Below, in pieces: positions 1 to 14,801 of a DNA stretch of 64,000 nucleotides (position 1 is the stretch's first letter; each line of letters starts with the position of its first letter). The translations under genes were made by a program, and so were the position numbers. The notes under the pieces are model-generated. The model saw only the letters and a program-made list of their open reading frames with translations. It made no database searches and was not told the DNA's origin. The stretch lies in assembly GCF_026151205.1 (NCBI RefSeq), contig NC_087084.1:15208322-15272321 (forward strand), read 5' to 3'. Origin of the DNA: Bolinopsis microptera. Taxonomy: Eukaryota; Ctenophora; Tentaculata; Lobata; Bolinopsidae.

Positions 1-1110
1 TTGTGACTTTACTTTTTTAGGTGGTACGAGTTTTTTTGACGTTGCTACTTGCTAGTTAGCCTGGCAACCAGAGGGTTCGGAGCCCAACAAAATGACTCTT
101 TTGCATATTAAGCAGCGGGAACAACTGGGAATAGACTGTGTACTGCGATACTCTGTTGATATTTGTTCCATTCAAGGGACCGAAATGGTTAAACTAGGTA
201 TTTGTTACCTGGGGACCCCAGGCTATTATGTTCATTAACATAGAGATTAGGCGGAATGACAGGCTGAGCGCGGCCCAGTAAGGTATTTGTACCTTATCTA
301 ATGGTTATCGATTGATAGGCTCTTACTAATTCGCTCGCCCAAAGATTATTACGTGACTGTGATTTTTGTGGTTTTGCAGCCGAACAATATGGTTTACACT
401 TTACATAAACCCTAATCCTTACTCTAATCATGACCCCGAAGCTATCCATAACCCTAACCAAAACCTTAACCCTAACCCGAGCCCTATACTACACAATCGA
501 ATTCGTGTTTTATCAGCCTGTCAGTGTCACGTGACCAAAACAAATCTATTAGTACGTAAAACTATCCCCTGGTCATATTTTCACATCCTCAATCAATCAA
601 GACCAACAAAATGACCTCTACCCACAACAATGATAATTACTGAGCTCACCAGACAATTTAAGTTTAATTAAACAAATACAAATAGAACATTATCATTATA
701 TAACATTAAAGTTTTTTTACAACAATTAACGTGTAACTATAAGATTTTGTATCATCAATTCATTGAGTCCGTGGGACTCCTAATTAACTAAACTTTGATA
801 CAAAGCATGCAAACTCAAAGTCGCTCTCGCTTGCATATTATGATTTTAGTGAAAAATCGTCATCAATGAATTAATGAGTTTTCCCCAATATTAATACGTA
901 ACCGTTCACTACTTACCATGGATGTAAACTTTACGGCACTTTTTATCTCTGTTGTATAAGTGAAAAGTTTAAAATTTCTACTTTCTAGAATTTTTGGTCT
1001 AGGGTGTTGGCTAGAAATTAACAATAAACTTAAGGGATTCAACAATAAGATACTCAGAGCTTCAACTTGAAAAATACGTCGTTATAAGTTACAAAGCAAA
1101 ATGGTTATCA
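1..1110. other. Non-coding, no gene seen
   Basis: No convincing coding region. Between about 405 and 485 there is a degenerate telomere-like stretch with several CCCTAA/CCCTAAC words separated by unrelated bases. A phrase near 254-285 (aatgacaggctgagcgcggc) recurs in the palindromic element at about 9,533 and, diverged, near 13,112, so part of this segment is dispersed repeat. Confidence 0.5.
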
Positions 1111-1433
1111 CAGTGCTGGCAAGCACGAGCGGTGTCTTTATTTGGGGTGTACTATGTACCCCCTTTACTATTGTACCCCCTTTACTATTATACCCCCTTT
1201 GGTACACGTTGGAAGCCTCTTTCGTGCACGCGAAGCGTGCACTCCGGCCGGAGGCGGCGGCCGAAGGCCGCCGCCCCCGGCAGGAGTTTTCCAGGCATTA
1301 AGACTAATCGGAAGTCGTTCAGCAGATTTATTTTTAGTTCAAAACATTCTAATTTGATGTCAAAGATGACAGGAATAAAAAATAGTTATGTTGAGATTTT
1401 TAAGAAATTTGCATAAAATACTCGCCAGCACTG
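1111..1433. mobile_element. Candidate small TIR element
   Basis: The segment starts cagtgctggcaag and ends ctcgccagcactg, an inverted terminal match of 13 bp with one mismatch. Inside are a C-rich/T-rich tandem (taccccctttactat) and strong GC hairpins at about 1,222-1,285. I cannot find a clean target-site duplication, so it is a candidate non-autonomous DNA transposon only. Confidence 0.35.
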
Positions 1434-1664
1434 TTATACGAAATTCGGTAAAAAACCCAAAATCGCCATATTCAGGTGCCTTAAAAACCATGTTAAAATT
1501 GAGTTAGAGATCTGAAATTTTTCAGGGCGTCTAGACGTTGACCAAAGCGACTGCAAAAAAAGTTTCAGGTTTCAGGAGCATCGGGAAATGGGTTTTCTAG
1601 AACCCCTGTTTTACGATAGATTGTCGTGATACATATATACATACATATATACATATATACATAT

Positions 1665-1697
<33 letters not shown>

Positions 1698-2724
1698 TAT
1701 ATTCAGGGATAGACGCTTTGCCAGTCAATTGTAACCTGTATTTAAGTGTCCATAGATTCAAAAGTATAAAAGATACAGCCATTTCCGACCACAGGTCTTG
1801 CAAATAATTGTTTACACTTTAGTTTACATTGTATAAAAAAATTATTTGACGTCATAAACACCCCTTGATGACGTCATCAAGTTAACCGTTTTTAAAACTT
1901 GATTTTTGATAAAGTAATAATTTTCAAAATTAATTTTACACCATTAAGGAGTAATTTTATTCAAAATCTGAGGAAATTTTTACCTTAGATAATTGTTCAA
2001 GCATTCTGAAAATCTACCGGAAAGTTTTTCTAGCTTGCTCCTTCATAAAGATATTCGTCATTGAAGTTTGTGCTTTTTTGAAGAATTATTTTATAAAAAC
2101 GTCAATTTTGCGATTTAGTATTCTCTGGTGTTGGGCCATGCCTTGAGTTGTGGAGCTCATTTCTGCTTCCTATAGGTATAAATTGTGCATTAGGCTAGTT
2201 TTAAAGTTGAAAATCGAAAAGTTGCACACGTGGGGACACGCCCAAATTGATAGAAAATTGCTAAAATTACTGAAAATTGCTGTTTTCGTCATTTTCTGTC
2301 AACTTTAGAGTGCCGTTGTGATTACAGTTCTTCTTGAAATACTTTGAAACTTTGCATGCTTATCAAACTATATATAAAACAATTGCATGCAAAAATTTAC
2401 GGCGATTCAATATTGGATGCGCACGCAACGTCCGCTCAAAGTTTGCACGTGCGAAAGGTGAGAATTTTGCTCATTCGTGATTTCCAACAAACTCTGCTTT
2501 GCCACGACAGTTTAATATCATTATATATGAATTTAATGCCAACTTGAATGAGTATTAAGTGGCATATTCAGTCAGTGATCGACCAATATGCTTCCCTAAA
2601 CACAAGGAAATGTTTTTAAAGGAAAAATTTCGAAATCGTTGAAACTTCCTCCTTATTAATGAAGATATCAGTTTATATTTCGACTTTATAAAGTACCCTG
2701 ACATTATAATCAAAAAGAGATGAT
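1434..2724. other. AT-rich non-coding, no gene seen
   Basis: No supported gene. A (catatata/catac) simple repeat lies at about 1,630-1,702. The remaining sequence is unremarkable AT-rich DNA with short open frames only. Confidence 0.5.
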
Positions 2725-3240
2725 ATTTTACCAAAACCCATAATCATGGGTAGAGTGGACCGCTGCCAGTGTCTCTCTTTCCCAAACAAAAGGAAATGAT
2801 ATTAATTTGATTGACCGTTCTCAAATGCAAAATGATACCGAGAATGAAATCGGTCGCTCGCTTTTCCCATTCATTTACAATTGTAATAGATTAAGAAGAA
2901 CTGCCCAAAGGCAGCTGTACTCGGCAATAAAGATTCAATAAACTTCAGCTTATTCAATAAGTTATAACTACCACCCTTGTCCCTTACCCCGAAATACTAG
3001 GTATCGACCCGAACGCAGCCCAAAGAGATTTTTACAGCATCTGATTGATGTAATCAATCGAAACTTATTTATACAATTCGTAAGCCGTGAATGAATGGGA
3101 AAAGCGAGCGACCGATTTCATTCTCGGTATCATTTTGCATTTGAGAACGGTCAATCAAATTAATATCATTTCCTTTTGTTTGGGAAAGAGAGACACTGGC
3201 AGCGGTCCACTCTACCCATGATTATGGGTTTTGGTAAAAT
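2725..3240. mobile_element. Foldback/MITE-like element with 154-bp inverted arms
   Basis: Positions 2,725-2,878 and 3,087-3,240 are near-perfect inverted repeats; both outer ends read attttaccaaaacccataa. The 208-bp centre contains gcaataaagattcaataaa, which resembles a retrotransposon 3' end. The flanks (gat on the left, tat on the right) do not give a clear target duplication. The element is too short to encode a transposase and is probably non-autonomous. Confidence 0.7.
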
Positions 3241-5149
<1,909 letters not shown>

Positions 5150-5760
5150 ATGACAAGTGCACGTCACGCTAATTTGTACACCTCTACGAAAATTTGGAAT
5201 GACCTCAGCCCCTATGTATTCGAAATATGTGATGCTAATGAAGATGGGATAATAATCCCGGGTTCTTCCAAGAATTCAGACTTGTCAGCCTCGTCAGGTA
5301 TTATTAAATCTAACCTTAAAAAGCACTTGCTATCCCTCCAAAATCGAGATGACCCTAATACATGGTAACTACTTTATATTATATCTCAAATTCTAAATCC
5401 GGTACGGCTCTGCACACATGGTATCTCTCTCTGCCATGAAACATGGCTAACCTTTTAAACTATGATTTAAAACCTAAACATAAACAAAAACTCAACTGGG
5501 CTCTCCTATGTCACCAAACTAAACCAATAAGTAATTTTAGATTATTATATTTTTCTATATTTGTATAACAAGTATATTGACGTAGTGGATGGTTGAGGGG
5601 GTTTCAAGCACAGGTCACTCTCAAATCCTAAAGATAAGCAGTGGCCTTCGGCACTTGAAACCTCTTCAAACCTCCCCTGATTTATTTATTATTGATATTG
5701 TTTGATTGTGCCGTAAAAATAAATATTTGTTTTATTAATATTTGTTTTATTAATTACTAC
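5150..5760 (+). pseudogene. LINE reverse-transcriptase C-terminal fragment and 3' tail
   Basis: An open stretch at 5,150-5,368 ends a protein with the pattern TSTKIWNDLSP and, near its end, SNLKKHLLSLQ, which is the usual extreme C-terminus of CR1-like non-LTR retrotransposon ORF2 proteins. It stops at TAA (5,366). About 390 bp of 3' untranslated sequence follow, ending in a short direct repeat (aatatttgttttatt) at about 5,722-5,756 that looks like a LINE tail. No endonuclease or polymerase motifs precede it, so this is a 5'-truncated dead copy. Assignment to a specific LINE clade is not possible from this much sequence. Confidence 0.65.
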
Positions 5761-6974
5761 ATATGACATACCCATTGTAAAAAAGTGACGTATATTCGTA
5801 TACGCTACAAAAGCCGCGCGCTAAGTTACAAATTGTAAAATCGCAGTTTTAGAGGGTTCCAATACTAGGTATAGTACTAGTAGTGCGCCAGTGACCCGCG
5901 CGTGCCGACTGTACTAGGATGGTTTTTTAGCGCTAATTTCGGCCAGCACAAAATTCTTGAAACAAATGCATATTGAGTAACCTTCCCTTGATCCAATTTT
6001 AACAAAAATTGGTTAGCTTACTGATAGACTTACAAGGAAAGTGTCCGAAAAATTTAAAGCAAAGCATATCCAACCATCAGACATTATGTTACAGCTGAAA
6101 GCAGCGTATTTTGCTCCATTTTGATAACTATGTCAACTCCGATATCCACCAAATTTTTCGGACAGTTGTGAAAGCCCTATATTGAAAGGTCATACCATGA
6201 TCATAAGGGCCGTACACTCTGTACCACGACTATTACACCTCATCAAGCTCCCGTCTTGAACCGCTTCCGGTCATTTATATTTAAATAGTTTTAGAAATTA
6301 ACCCTTACTAACTCCGTAGTACCACACCCACCTATTATATTTGAAAACATGCATTGTCATATGTCGTATGAAAGTATGAACTCTCTCTACAGTACAACTA
6401 CAAACAGACCGCGATCAGTGCCCTCCACCCCTAATAAGCTTAAAGTATTACTTGCGGGGCTAACTTAATTATAATTCATTTCGCCTAGCCATGACACATG
6501 ATTCTACGCGTACTGCGTGACGGCGTGACGCGCGCTACTGCAAGCGAGAGGGCTCTGGTTAGAGCAAATGATTCATGTACCAACGCTACATGATATACCA
6601 TACAAAAATGAAAGAGAAAGCAACGAGGGAAAAAAGTGAGCCATTTTATGTCGCATTAGTGATACAAAACCATTAATTAAACCATTTACCACCGGCTGAT
6701 TTTTAAAAAATTTGTTTATTGGCTTCGTCAGAATTTTTTCGGCATTATAGTTATACCGAAAAAACCAGTCCCGTAACTCTTACCGTTTTTTAATTATAAC
6801 CGCTCGGAAATTATGTCGCATTAGTGCACAGGTTGTAGGTTTATAACCTACGTACCAGGACGCGCGCTGAGTTGGACTCGTCGACAGTCCTGTTTGTAAT
6901 ATTTGGAACAAATATTTTACTGTTTACGAGTAATGAGTATCACCCGTTAATGCACAGGAGGACCAAAGTGCAAA
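5761..6974. other. Dispersed-repeat-rich non-coding
   Basis: No gene. The part at about 5,918-6,030 (ggttttttagc, tttcggccagcaca, then tggttagctta) is a diverged copy of sequence at about 61,849-61,960 inside the hAT-like element at 59,989. At 6,724-6,790 there is a sequence containing cggcattatagttataccg that recurs, slightly shortened, at about 7,326-7,385. Confidence 0.5.
6831..6892 (+). repeat. Dispersed GC-hairpin motif, copy 1
   Basis: A conserved phrase of about 60 bp: the near-palindrome gtaggtttataacctac, then ggacgcgcgc, then the hairpin gagttggactc and gtcgac. Other copies lie at 10,271-10,325 (+), 13,325-13,380 (-) and 51,990-52,042 (-). The first and last are outside the palindromic element, so the motif is a dispersed repeat in its own right. 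Confidence 0.8.
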
Positions 6975-7110
6975 GAAACTGCTGCTAACTGATACTAACT
7001 GCTACTTACTGCTGCTAACTGCTGCTTACTGCTACTAACTGCTACTAACTGCTGCAAACGGCGCGCGCAATGCTTGCGCGCGATTGCAGCAGTTAGTAGC
7101 AGTTGAAAGT
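6975..7110. repeat. ctgctaacta-type minisatellite ending in a GC hairpin
   Basis: Roughly ten tandem copies of a 10-11 bp word (actgctgctaact/actgctactta), ending in ggcgcgcgcaatgcttgcgc, whose flanks pair with each other (gctgca...tgcagc) to give a strong stem. Confidence 0.8.
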
Positions 7111-8981
7111 GCAAAATTAATATATATGTATATAGGTTTATTAGTTTTATAGAAATTTAAAAGTTCTATAGAAATTTATTATATATGGATTATAAACATT
7201 TTGTTTGTGTGTTTTGTGTTATGCATCTTTATACGTACTTATTTTAGAAGAGATTTTTATAAAATGTTAGAAGTGCAGTAGGGCCAGTTTTATTCATTCA
7301 TTTAGCTTTCTTTTTCATTTAGCTTCATCAAAGTTTTCTCGGCACTATACCGAAAAAAACCAGTCCCGTAACTTTATCGTTTTCTTGATAAAGCCACTAG
7401 GAAATTACTTGACCATTGACCATTGTTAATGGTCTGGCCCGGCGCGCGCTACTTCGTAGCACTTGCCATCGGGCCATATTTCGAGAAGAATATTTCGAGA
7501 AGAAAGCGGCGCGCGCTACTTCGAAGAAATTTAGACGAGTAACATCCGTCAAGGAAATTACACGCAGACAGACAAACAGAAAACACACATTCTGAAATAA
7601 TTGTTTAAGATATGGCGCGAATTAGCGCGCACCGGGTCAGTCCAATTTGCCATTAACAATTAATAGTCAAGTGAATAATATAAAATTATGAATATAAGCT
7701 GGTGACCTAGTGATTTTAGACTAACCTGCCGTTTCCTCAGAAAGTCCATATTCACCATTTCGAGATATTACGACTTTTGCGTTTTTGTTTTTTCTCCGCT
7801 TTTTTGTTGTTGTAAGATTGAAAGTAAACGAGAAAGAAATTCAAACAATATACTCATGATATAGCAATGACCCTGTATAAAAATTCAATATAAAATTCAA
7901 TAACAAGAATTTCGCCGCGGTTACACTACGCACGATTAATTTTCCCTGCTTAAACCATTAATATTTGCAACGAAAAGTTAATTTTATCGATTAATAAAAA
8001 TTAGATATTGGATTATTTTGTTGTTAAAAAGTTGCAATATTTTCATCGTAATTTGTCATTGCGCGCGTACAGCATACAGGATTGCATGTAATCGAATATT
8101 TAGTACGCCGCGCACAAATTTTGGGCTAATTTAATTTGAACGGCATCGTTTGACAGTTGAAATTCGCGTTGGATACTGCAATTAACTAACACATGCCGAG
8201 CGTCGGGGGAGTGGTCTATATTGCGAAGGAGCAGACTTTTGTCGACATCGCAGGACCGTCGGGCCACCTCATATATCCAAACCCGATTACTTATTCCCTA
8301 CGATCTTTTTGCCTTCGGCAAGAGAAGGGAAAAAATCTTAGAAAATTCCATAAAAAACTTTTGTAGTAGTAGTAAAAGCAAAAAGTAGCCAATTCAATTT
8401 GTTGGCTCTATCTAAATAAATATCTAAATCTGATATTTTAACTATACTACCACTATAGTGAAAGTAAACACGTTGATTTATCAATAATTAGTCAAATTTC
8501 AATTTGTTAGAAAAATTAAAGCGTTCTGCCTTCCATATGCTTAGAAATAACCATTTTATGCCAAATAATTGACGAATTTAGCTTTCATTTTAGACTTCAC
8601 GTCTCCCGAAATAAAACTGCGAACAGTAAAACAAAATTTTTTAGTAAAACAAAATTTTTATTTACCACAAAACAATCAATACATATTTAATATTATTATA
8701 CATTTACAAATAAATTTAAATTCAGCTATATACACAATACACAGCCCGCCGCGCAGACAGCCACACATTGCTGAGAGATTCTCAGGTGTTGATTCACGAT
8801 GTCAATCCTTCGCAGCTCGGTGAGGCACAGTGGTGCATCTCGCCGATCTACCGAGAAGCATTATTTGATGCGCGCGCGACCCAGTAGTGCATCGCGCTAC
8901 AATCTCAGGTGCAGATGTAAGCGCCGCGCGCGCGAGGTTTGTTATCTTACAATTACATGTCACGATATATTATTAATTATC
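7111..8981. other. Non-coding, contains copies of sequences from the palindromic element
   Basis: No supported gene. About 7,420-7,555 (cggcgcgcgctacttcg, gagtaacatccgtca) is an inverted relative of about 14,160-14,280. About 8,797-8,858 (cgcagctcggtgaggcacag) is a relative of about 9,331-9,392 inside the palindromic element. At 8,620-8,660 aaaacaaaatttt is tandemly doubled, as at 22,775-22,805. The region looks like accumulated debris of one repeat family. Confidence 0.5.
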
Positions 8982-10884
8982 TATGGAAGCGCATGTGTGT
9001 CAAAAAAAATAATGATACACATGCGCTTCCTAGGTAGCGTATGTGTGTCAAAAAATTTTTTGATACACATGCGCTAGCAGGTTTATCATGTATATCATTA
9101 GGTGGCCCATGTGTGTCATTTTTGTAAAATTGCTGTAAAATCTCTATTTAATATTCTAATCGCTATCTTTATCTATTTATATATGTATTTTATCCTTATC
9201 TCTATTTTATCTTTAAACTCCTCTCCGCTCGCCTCCCGTGTGAAACGAGCGCGCCTGCACGCTGCAGTGGCGCGAAAGCACATGGTTAGGTTAAAGCGCG
9301 TGTACTGTTGCTGCACAGGCTATAATGTTAATTGACGATGTCAATTCATCGCAGCTCGGCGAGGCACAGTAGCGCATTTCACCGATTTAGCGTTGCAAGA
9401 AGCATAATCAATAATTGAATGCGCGGCGCGGCACAGTAACGCATCGTGCTACAAGCTATAATATTTATAAACATACTCATTGGAGAATGGAGCTATGGAG
9501 GAATGAAGCTGCCTGCTGCGCGTGCGGTAGAATGACAGGCTGAGCGCCGCCAAGTATTGCATATTGAAGCGTGTACGCCGACGAATGACAGGCGAGCTCT
9601 TGTGTCCTGGGATCGTGCGCGAAGATCGAAATGCAATTCATGTATCAAGCCAACTGCCAAGTGCCAACAACAATGTGTTTATTTTTATAAATGATAATGG
9701 ACTAACCCGTTTCGGGATACTTCGTAGCAACTAGCAAGCTTGCCGCGCATCGATCCAATAATGCTTTTCGTCGTAAGTGGTAAGGCCACCTTGTTTGTCG
9801 TTAGATATAGGCAAAATGCACCCAGCACCCCTGCGGACCTCGCTGCGCTGCTATGCAAAGTGAAAAAGCAACAACTCAATGGATGGTTAGTGGTTACCCG
9901 TACCGTAATAGGTGCTACATGCCTAGCATGAAATATTTACTTACTTACTTGTGCACTTAATTTGGCTTGAGGCTGAGCGCGGCCGAGTAAACTTCGAATC
10001 GAAAAAATTAAACGAGTAACAATAACATCCGTCAACTACAAACTAATAGTTATATGTAATAATTAAAAACAAACTTTGCTTGTTTTCCTGAACTTAGAAT
10101 TTTATACAATTAATGTAAGATTAAAGTAGTGTTTTTACCAATTTCCCTGCACCATCCGGTAAATTTATTACCCTCAGCCCTTCGTTGTGGGCTGCGCGGT
10201 CGTATCGTGGCTTTCGCCACGGTATAGCGGGGGCGAAATGAAATACAAATGAGGATCGCGACGCGTGACTTGTAGGTTTATAACCTACCAGGACGCGCGC
10301 CGAGTTGGACTCGTCGACGGTCCTGATTAATATTTGAAGCAAATTGAAATATTTTACGACTACAAGTATCACCCGTTAAAGAAAGGATTGGAAATTGAAC
10401 TCGCCGGTACGTCGACGGATGATGCTTGTCTAAATTTGTTCGAAGTAACACGAAAAACTTTCTTTTCGAAGCGAAATGTCTGAGTTACTGGGCGGCGCTC
10501 ACAGCTCAGCCTGTGCCTTTTCAAATTCAATGTCATTCCGCAACCGTTTATCATTTACGAACGAATAAAAACAACGTCAATATTTTACATGTCACAGTTA
10601 GCTGGCAGTACGGCCCAGTTAATAAATTGTGCATCGCGCCGATCTAGCAAAAAACATTATTTGATGCGCTGATCAGTCTTCTAAGACTAATAATATAAAA
10701 CATTGTTTCTTTTGTCCGTAATTGCCTGTACTGCGTGAGAATTACAAAATAATTACAGCACATTTACAAAATAAGAATAATGAAAAAGTAAACGTGTTTT
10801 CTCGGTTATAATTCATTATTATTTTTAGAATAACGCTTTATTAATAATGCAATCATAGTGGTCAGCTTGTGACATGGCTATGAC

Positions 10885-11010
10885 GCCTTTTTCTTACATG
10901 GTTATGACATGGTTATGACATGGTTATGACATGGTTATGACATGGTTATGATATGGTTATGACATGGTTATGACATGGTTATGACATGGTTATGACATGG
11001 TTATGACATG
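10885..11010 (+). repeat. 11-bp minisatellite (gacatggttat)
   Basis: About 11 copies of gacatggttat inside the left part of the palindrome. The same unit appears inverted and longer on the other side. Confidence 0.93.
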
Positions 11011-12494
11011 TGTCAAAAACAAAAGTGACAGACATGCGCTAGCAGGTTTATCATGTAAATCAATAGGTGGCGCATGTGTGTCATTTCAATTTGAAACTTA
11101 TTACGTAAGGGCTGGGAACCCCCAATTCGGTTTTCTATGATAGATAGTGTCATAAGCTAGGCCTAGAGGTCATCGAAAGTCGCACCAAATGACCCAGGTT
11201 CATAGAATGAACGGAAATGAACGGAAATGAATTGTATCCTGAAAGTGCTCATAATGTTTCAAAATTGGTCTGAAGGAGTTTTGGTTGTAACCATGTCATA
11301 ACCATGTCATAACCATTTCATAACCATGTCATAACAATGTCATAACCAATTTTGAACCATTATGAGCAATTTTGGGATACAATTCATTTCCGTTCATTTC
11401 CGTTCATTTCCGTTCATTTCCGTTCATTCTATGAACCTGGGTCACTTTGTGCGACTTTCGATGACCTCTAGGCCTAGCTTATGACACTATCTATCATAGA
11501 AAACCGAATTGGGGGTTCCCAGCCCTTACGTAATAAGTCTCAAATTTAAATGACACACATGCGCCACCTATTGATTTACATGATAAACCTGCTAGCGCAT
11601 GTGTGTCAAAAACAAAAGTGACAGACATGCGCTAGCAGGTTTATCATGTAAATCAATAGGTGGCGCATGTGTGTCATTTCAATTTGAGACTTATTACGTA
11701 AGGGCTGGGAACCCCTAATTCGGTTTTCTATGATAGATAGTGTCATAAGTTAGGCCTATACCATATACTAGAGGTCATCGAAAGTCGCACAAAATGACCC
11801 AGGTTCATAGAATGAACGGAAATGAACGGAAATGAACGGAAATGAACGGAAATGAATTGTATCCCAAAATTGCTCATAATGGTTCAAAATTGGTTATGAC
11901 ATTGTTATGACATGGTTATGACATGGTTATGACATGGTTATGACATGGTTATGACATGGTTACAACCAAAACTCCTTCAGACCAATTTTGAACCATTATG
12001 AGCACTTTCAGGATACAATTCATTTCCGTTCATTTCCGTTCATTCTATGAACCTGGGTCATTTTGTGCTACTTTCGATGACCTCTAGGCCTAGCTTATGA
12101 CACTATCTATCATAGAAAACCGAATTGGGGGTTCCCAGCCCTTACGTAATAAGTCTCAAATTTAAATGACACACATGCGCCACCTATTGATTTACATGAT
12201 AAACCTGCTAGCGCATGTCTGTCACTTTTGTTTTTGACACACATGCGCTAGCAGGTTTATCATGTAAATCAATAGGTGGCGCATGTGTGTCATTTAAATT
12301 TACAACTTATTACGTAAGGGCTGGGAAACCCCAATTCGGTTTTCTATGATAGATAGTGTCATAAGCTAGGCCTAGAGGTCATCGAAAGTCGCACAAAATG
12401 ACCCAGGTTCATAGAATGAACGGAAATGAACGGAAATGAATTGTATCCTGAAAGTGCTCATAATGGTTCAAAATTGGTCTGAAGGAGTTTTGGT

Positions 12495-12750
12495 TGTAAC
12501 CATGTCATAACCATGTCATAACCATGTCATAACCATGTCATAACCATGTCATAACCATGTCATAACCATGTCATAACCATGTCATAACCATGTCATAACC
12601 ATGTCATAACCATGTCATAACCATGTCATAACTATGTCATAACCATGTCATAACCATGTCATAACCATATCATAACCATGTCATAACCATGTCATAACCA
12701 TCTCATAACCATGTCATAACCATGTCATAACCATTTCATAACCATGTAAG
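12495..12750 (-). repeat. 11-bp minisatellite, inverted partner
   Basis: About 23 copies of ataaccatgtc, the reverse complement of the unit at 10,885-11,010. The copy-number difference is the main asymmetry between the arms. Shorter blocks of the same unit lie at about 11,290-11,350 and 11,890-11,965. Confidence 0.93.
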
Positions 12751-14801
12751 AAAAAGGCGTCATAGCCATATCACAAGCTGACCACTATGATTGCATTAAC
12801 AATAAAGCGTTATTCTAAAAATAATTATGAATTATAACCGAGAAAACACGTTTACTTTTTCATTATTCTTATTTTGTAAATGTTCTGTAATTATTTTGTA
12901 ATTCTCACGCAGTACAGGCAATTACGGACAAAAGAAACAATGTTTTATATTATTAGTCTTAGAAGACTGATCAGCGCATCAAATAATGTTTTTTGCTAGA
13001 TCGGCGCGATGCACAATTTACAATTTATTAACTGGGCCGTACTGGCAGCTAACTGTGACATGTAAAATATTGACGTTGTTTTTATTCGTTCGTAAATGAT
13101 AAACGGTTGCGGAATGACATTGAATTTGAAAAGGCACAGGCTGAGCTGTGAGCGCCGCCCAGTAACTCAGACATTTCGCTTCGAAAAGAAAGTTTTTCGT
13201 GTTACTTCGAACAAATTTAGACAAGCATCATCCGTCGACGTACCGGCGAGTTCAATTTCCAATCCTTTCTTTAACGGGTGATACTTGTAGTCGTAAAATA
13301 TTTCAATTTGCTTCAAATATTAATCAGGACCGTCGACGAGTCCAACTCGGCGCGCGTCCTGGTAGGTTATAAACCTACAAGTCACGCGTCGCGATCCTCA
13401 TTTGTATTTCATTTCGCCCCCGCTATACCGTGGCGAAAGCCACGATACGACCGCGCAGCCCACAACGAAGGGCTGAGGGTAATAAATTTACCGGATGGTG
13501 CAGGGAAATTGGTAAAAACACGACTTTAATCTTACATTAATTGTATAAAATTCTAAGTTCAGGTAAACAAGCAAAGTTTGTTTTTAATTATTACATATAA
13601 CTATTAGTTGACGGATGTTACTCGTTTAATTTTTTCGATTCGAAGTTTACTCGGCCGCGCTCAGCCTCAAGCCAAATTAAGTGCACAAGTTAGTAAGTAA
13701 ATATTTCATGCTAGGCATGTAGCACCCATTACGGTACGGGTAACCACTAACCATCCATTGAGTTGTTGCTTTTTCACTTTGCATAGCAGCGCAGCGAGGT
13801 CCGCAGGGGTGCTGGGTGCATTTTGCCTATATCTAACGACAAACAAGGTGGCCTTACCACTTACGACGAAAAGCATTATTGGATCGATGCGCGGCAAGCT
13901 TGCTAGTTGCTACGAAGTATCCCGAAACGGGTTAGTCCATTATCATTTATAACAATAAACACATTGTTGTTGGCACTTGGCAGTTGGCTTGATACATGAA
14001 TTGCATTTAATTTCGATCTTCGCGCACGATCCCAGGACACAGGAGCTCGCCTGTCATTCGTCGGCGTACACGCTTCAATTTGCAATACTTGGCGGCGCTC
14101 AGCCTGTCATTCTACCGCACGCGCAGCAGGCAGCTTCATTCCTCCATAGCTCCATTCTCCATTGACGGATGTTACTCGTCTAAATTTCTTCGAATTAGCG
14201 CGCGCCGCTTTCTTCTCGAAATGTTATGGCCCGACGGCACGAGATACGAAGTAGCGCGCGCCGGGCCAGATCATTAACAATGGTCAACATTCTCCAATGA
14301 GTATGTTTATAAATATTATAGCTTGTAGCACGATGCGTTACTGTGCCGCGCCGCGCATTCAATTATTGATTATGCTTCTTGCAACGCTAAATCGGTGAAA
14401 TGCGCTACTGTGCCTCGCCGAGATGCGATGAATTGACATCGTCAATTAACATTATAGCCTGTGCAGCAACAGTACACGCGCTTTAACCTAACCATGTGCT
14501 TTCGCGCTACTGCAGCGTGCAGGCGCGCTCGTTTCACACGGGAGGCGAGCGGAGAGGAGTTTAAAGATAAAATAGAGATAAGGATAAAATACATATATAA
14601 ATAGATAAAGATAGCGATTAGAATATTAAATAGAGATTTTACAGCAATTTTACAAAAATGACACACATGGGCCACCTAATGATATACATGATAAACCTGC
14701 TAGCGCATGTGTATCAAAAATTTTTTTGACACACATACGCTACCTAGGAAGCGCATGTGTATCATTATTTTTTTTGACACACATGCGCTTCCATAATTAT
14801 C

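Larger units (their letters stand above)
8982..14795. mobile_element. 5.8-kb palindromic foldback element
   Basis: The left arm (from 8,982, tatggaagcgcatgtgtg) and the right arm (ending at 14,795, the exact reverse complement) are near-identical inverted copies for most of their roughly 1.9-kb outer part. Every open frame on the left recurs inverted on the right (for example 9,740-9,931 and 13,706-13,897). The centre (about 11,010-12,490) is a nest of five alternating inverted blocks of about 260 bp, bounded by gcgctagcaggtttatcatg hairpins. The flanks carry a matching attatc (8,976-8,981 and 14,796-14,801), extendable to 8 bp if the terminal TA is not part of the element. No transposase domain is recognisable; the open frames look like repeat shadows. 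It is most likely a giant non-autonomous foldback transposon or a composite of nested MITEs. Confidence 0.85.

Noticed and set aside
405-485. Telomere repeat
   Set aside because: Only scattered CCCTAA words; not a continuous array.
9685-10647. Mirrored frames of 61-92 codons in the palindrome arms
   Set aside because: Identical copies follow from arm identity; no domain, start context or codon pattern supports coding.
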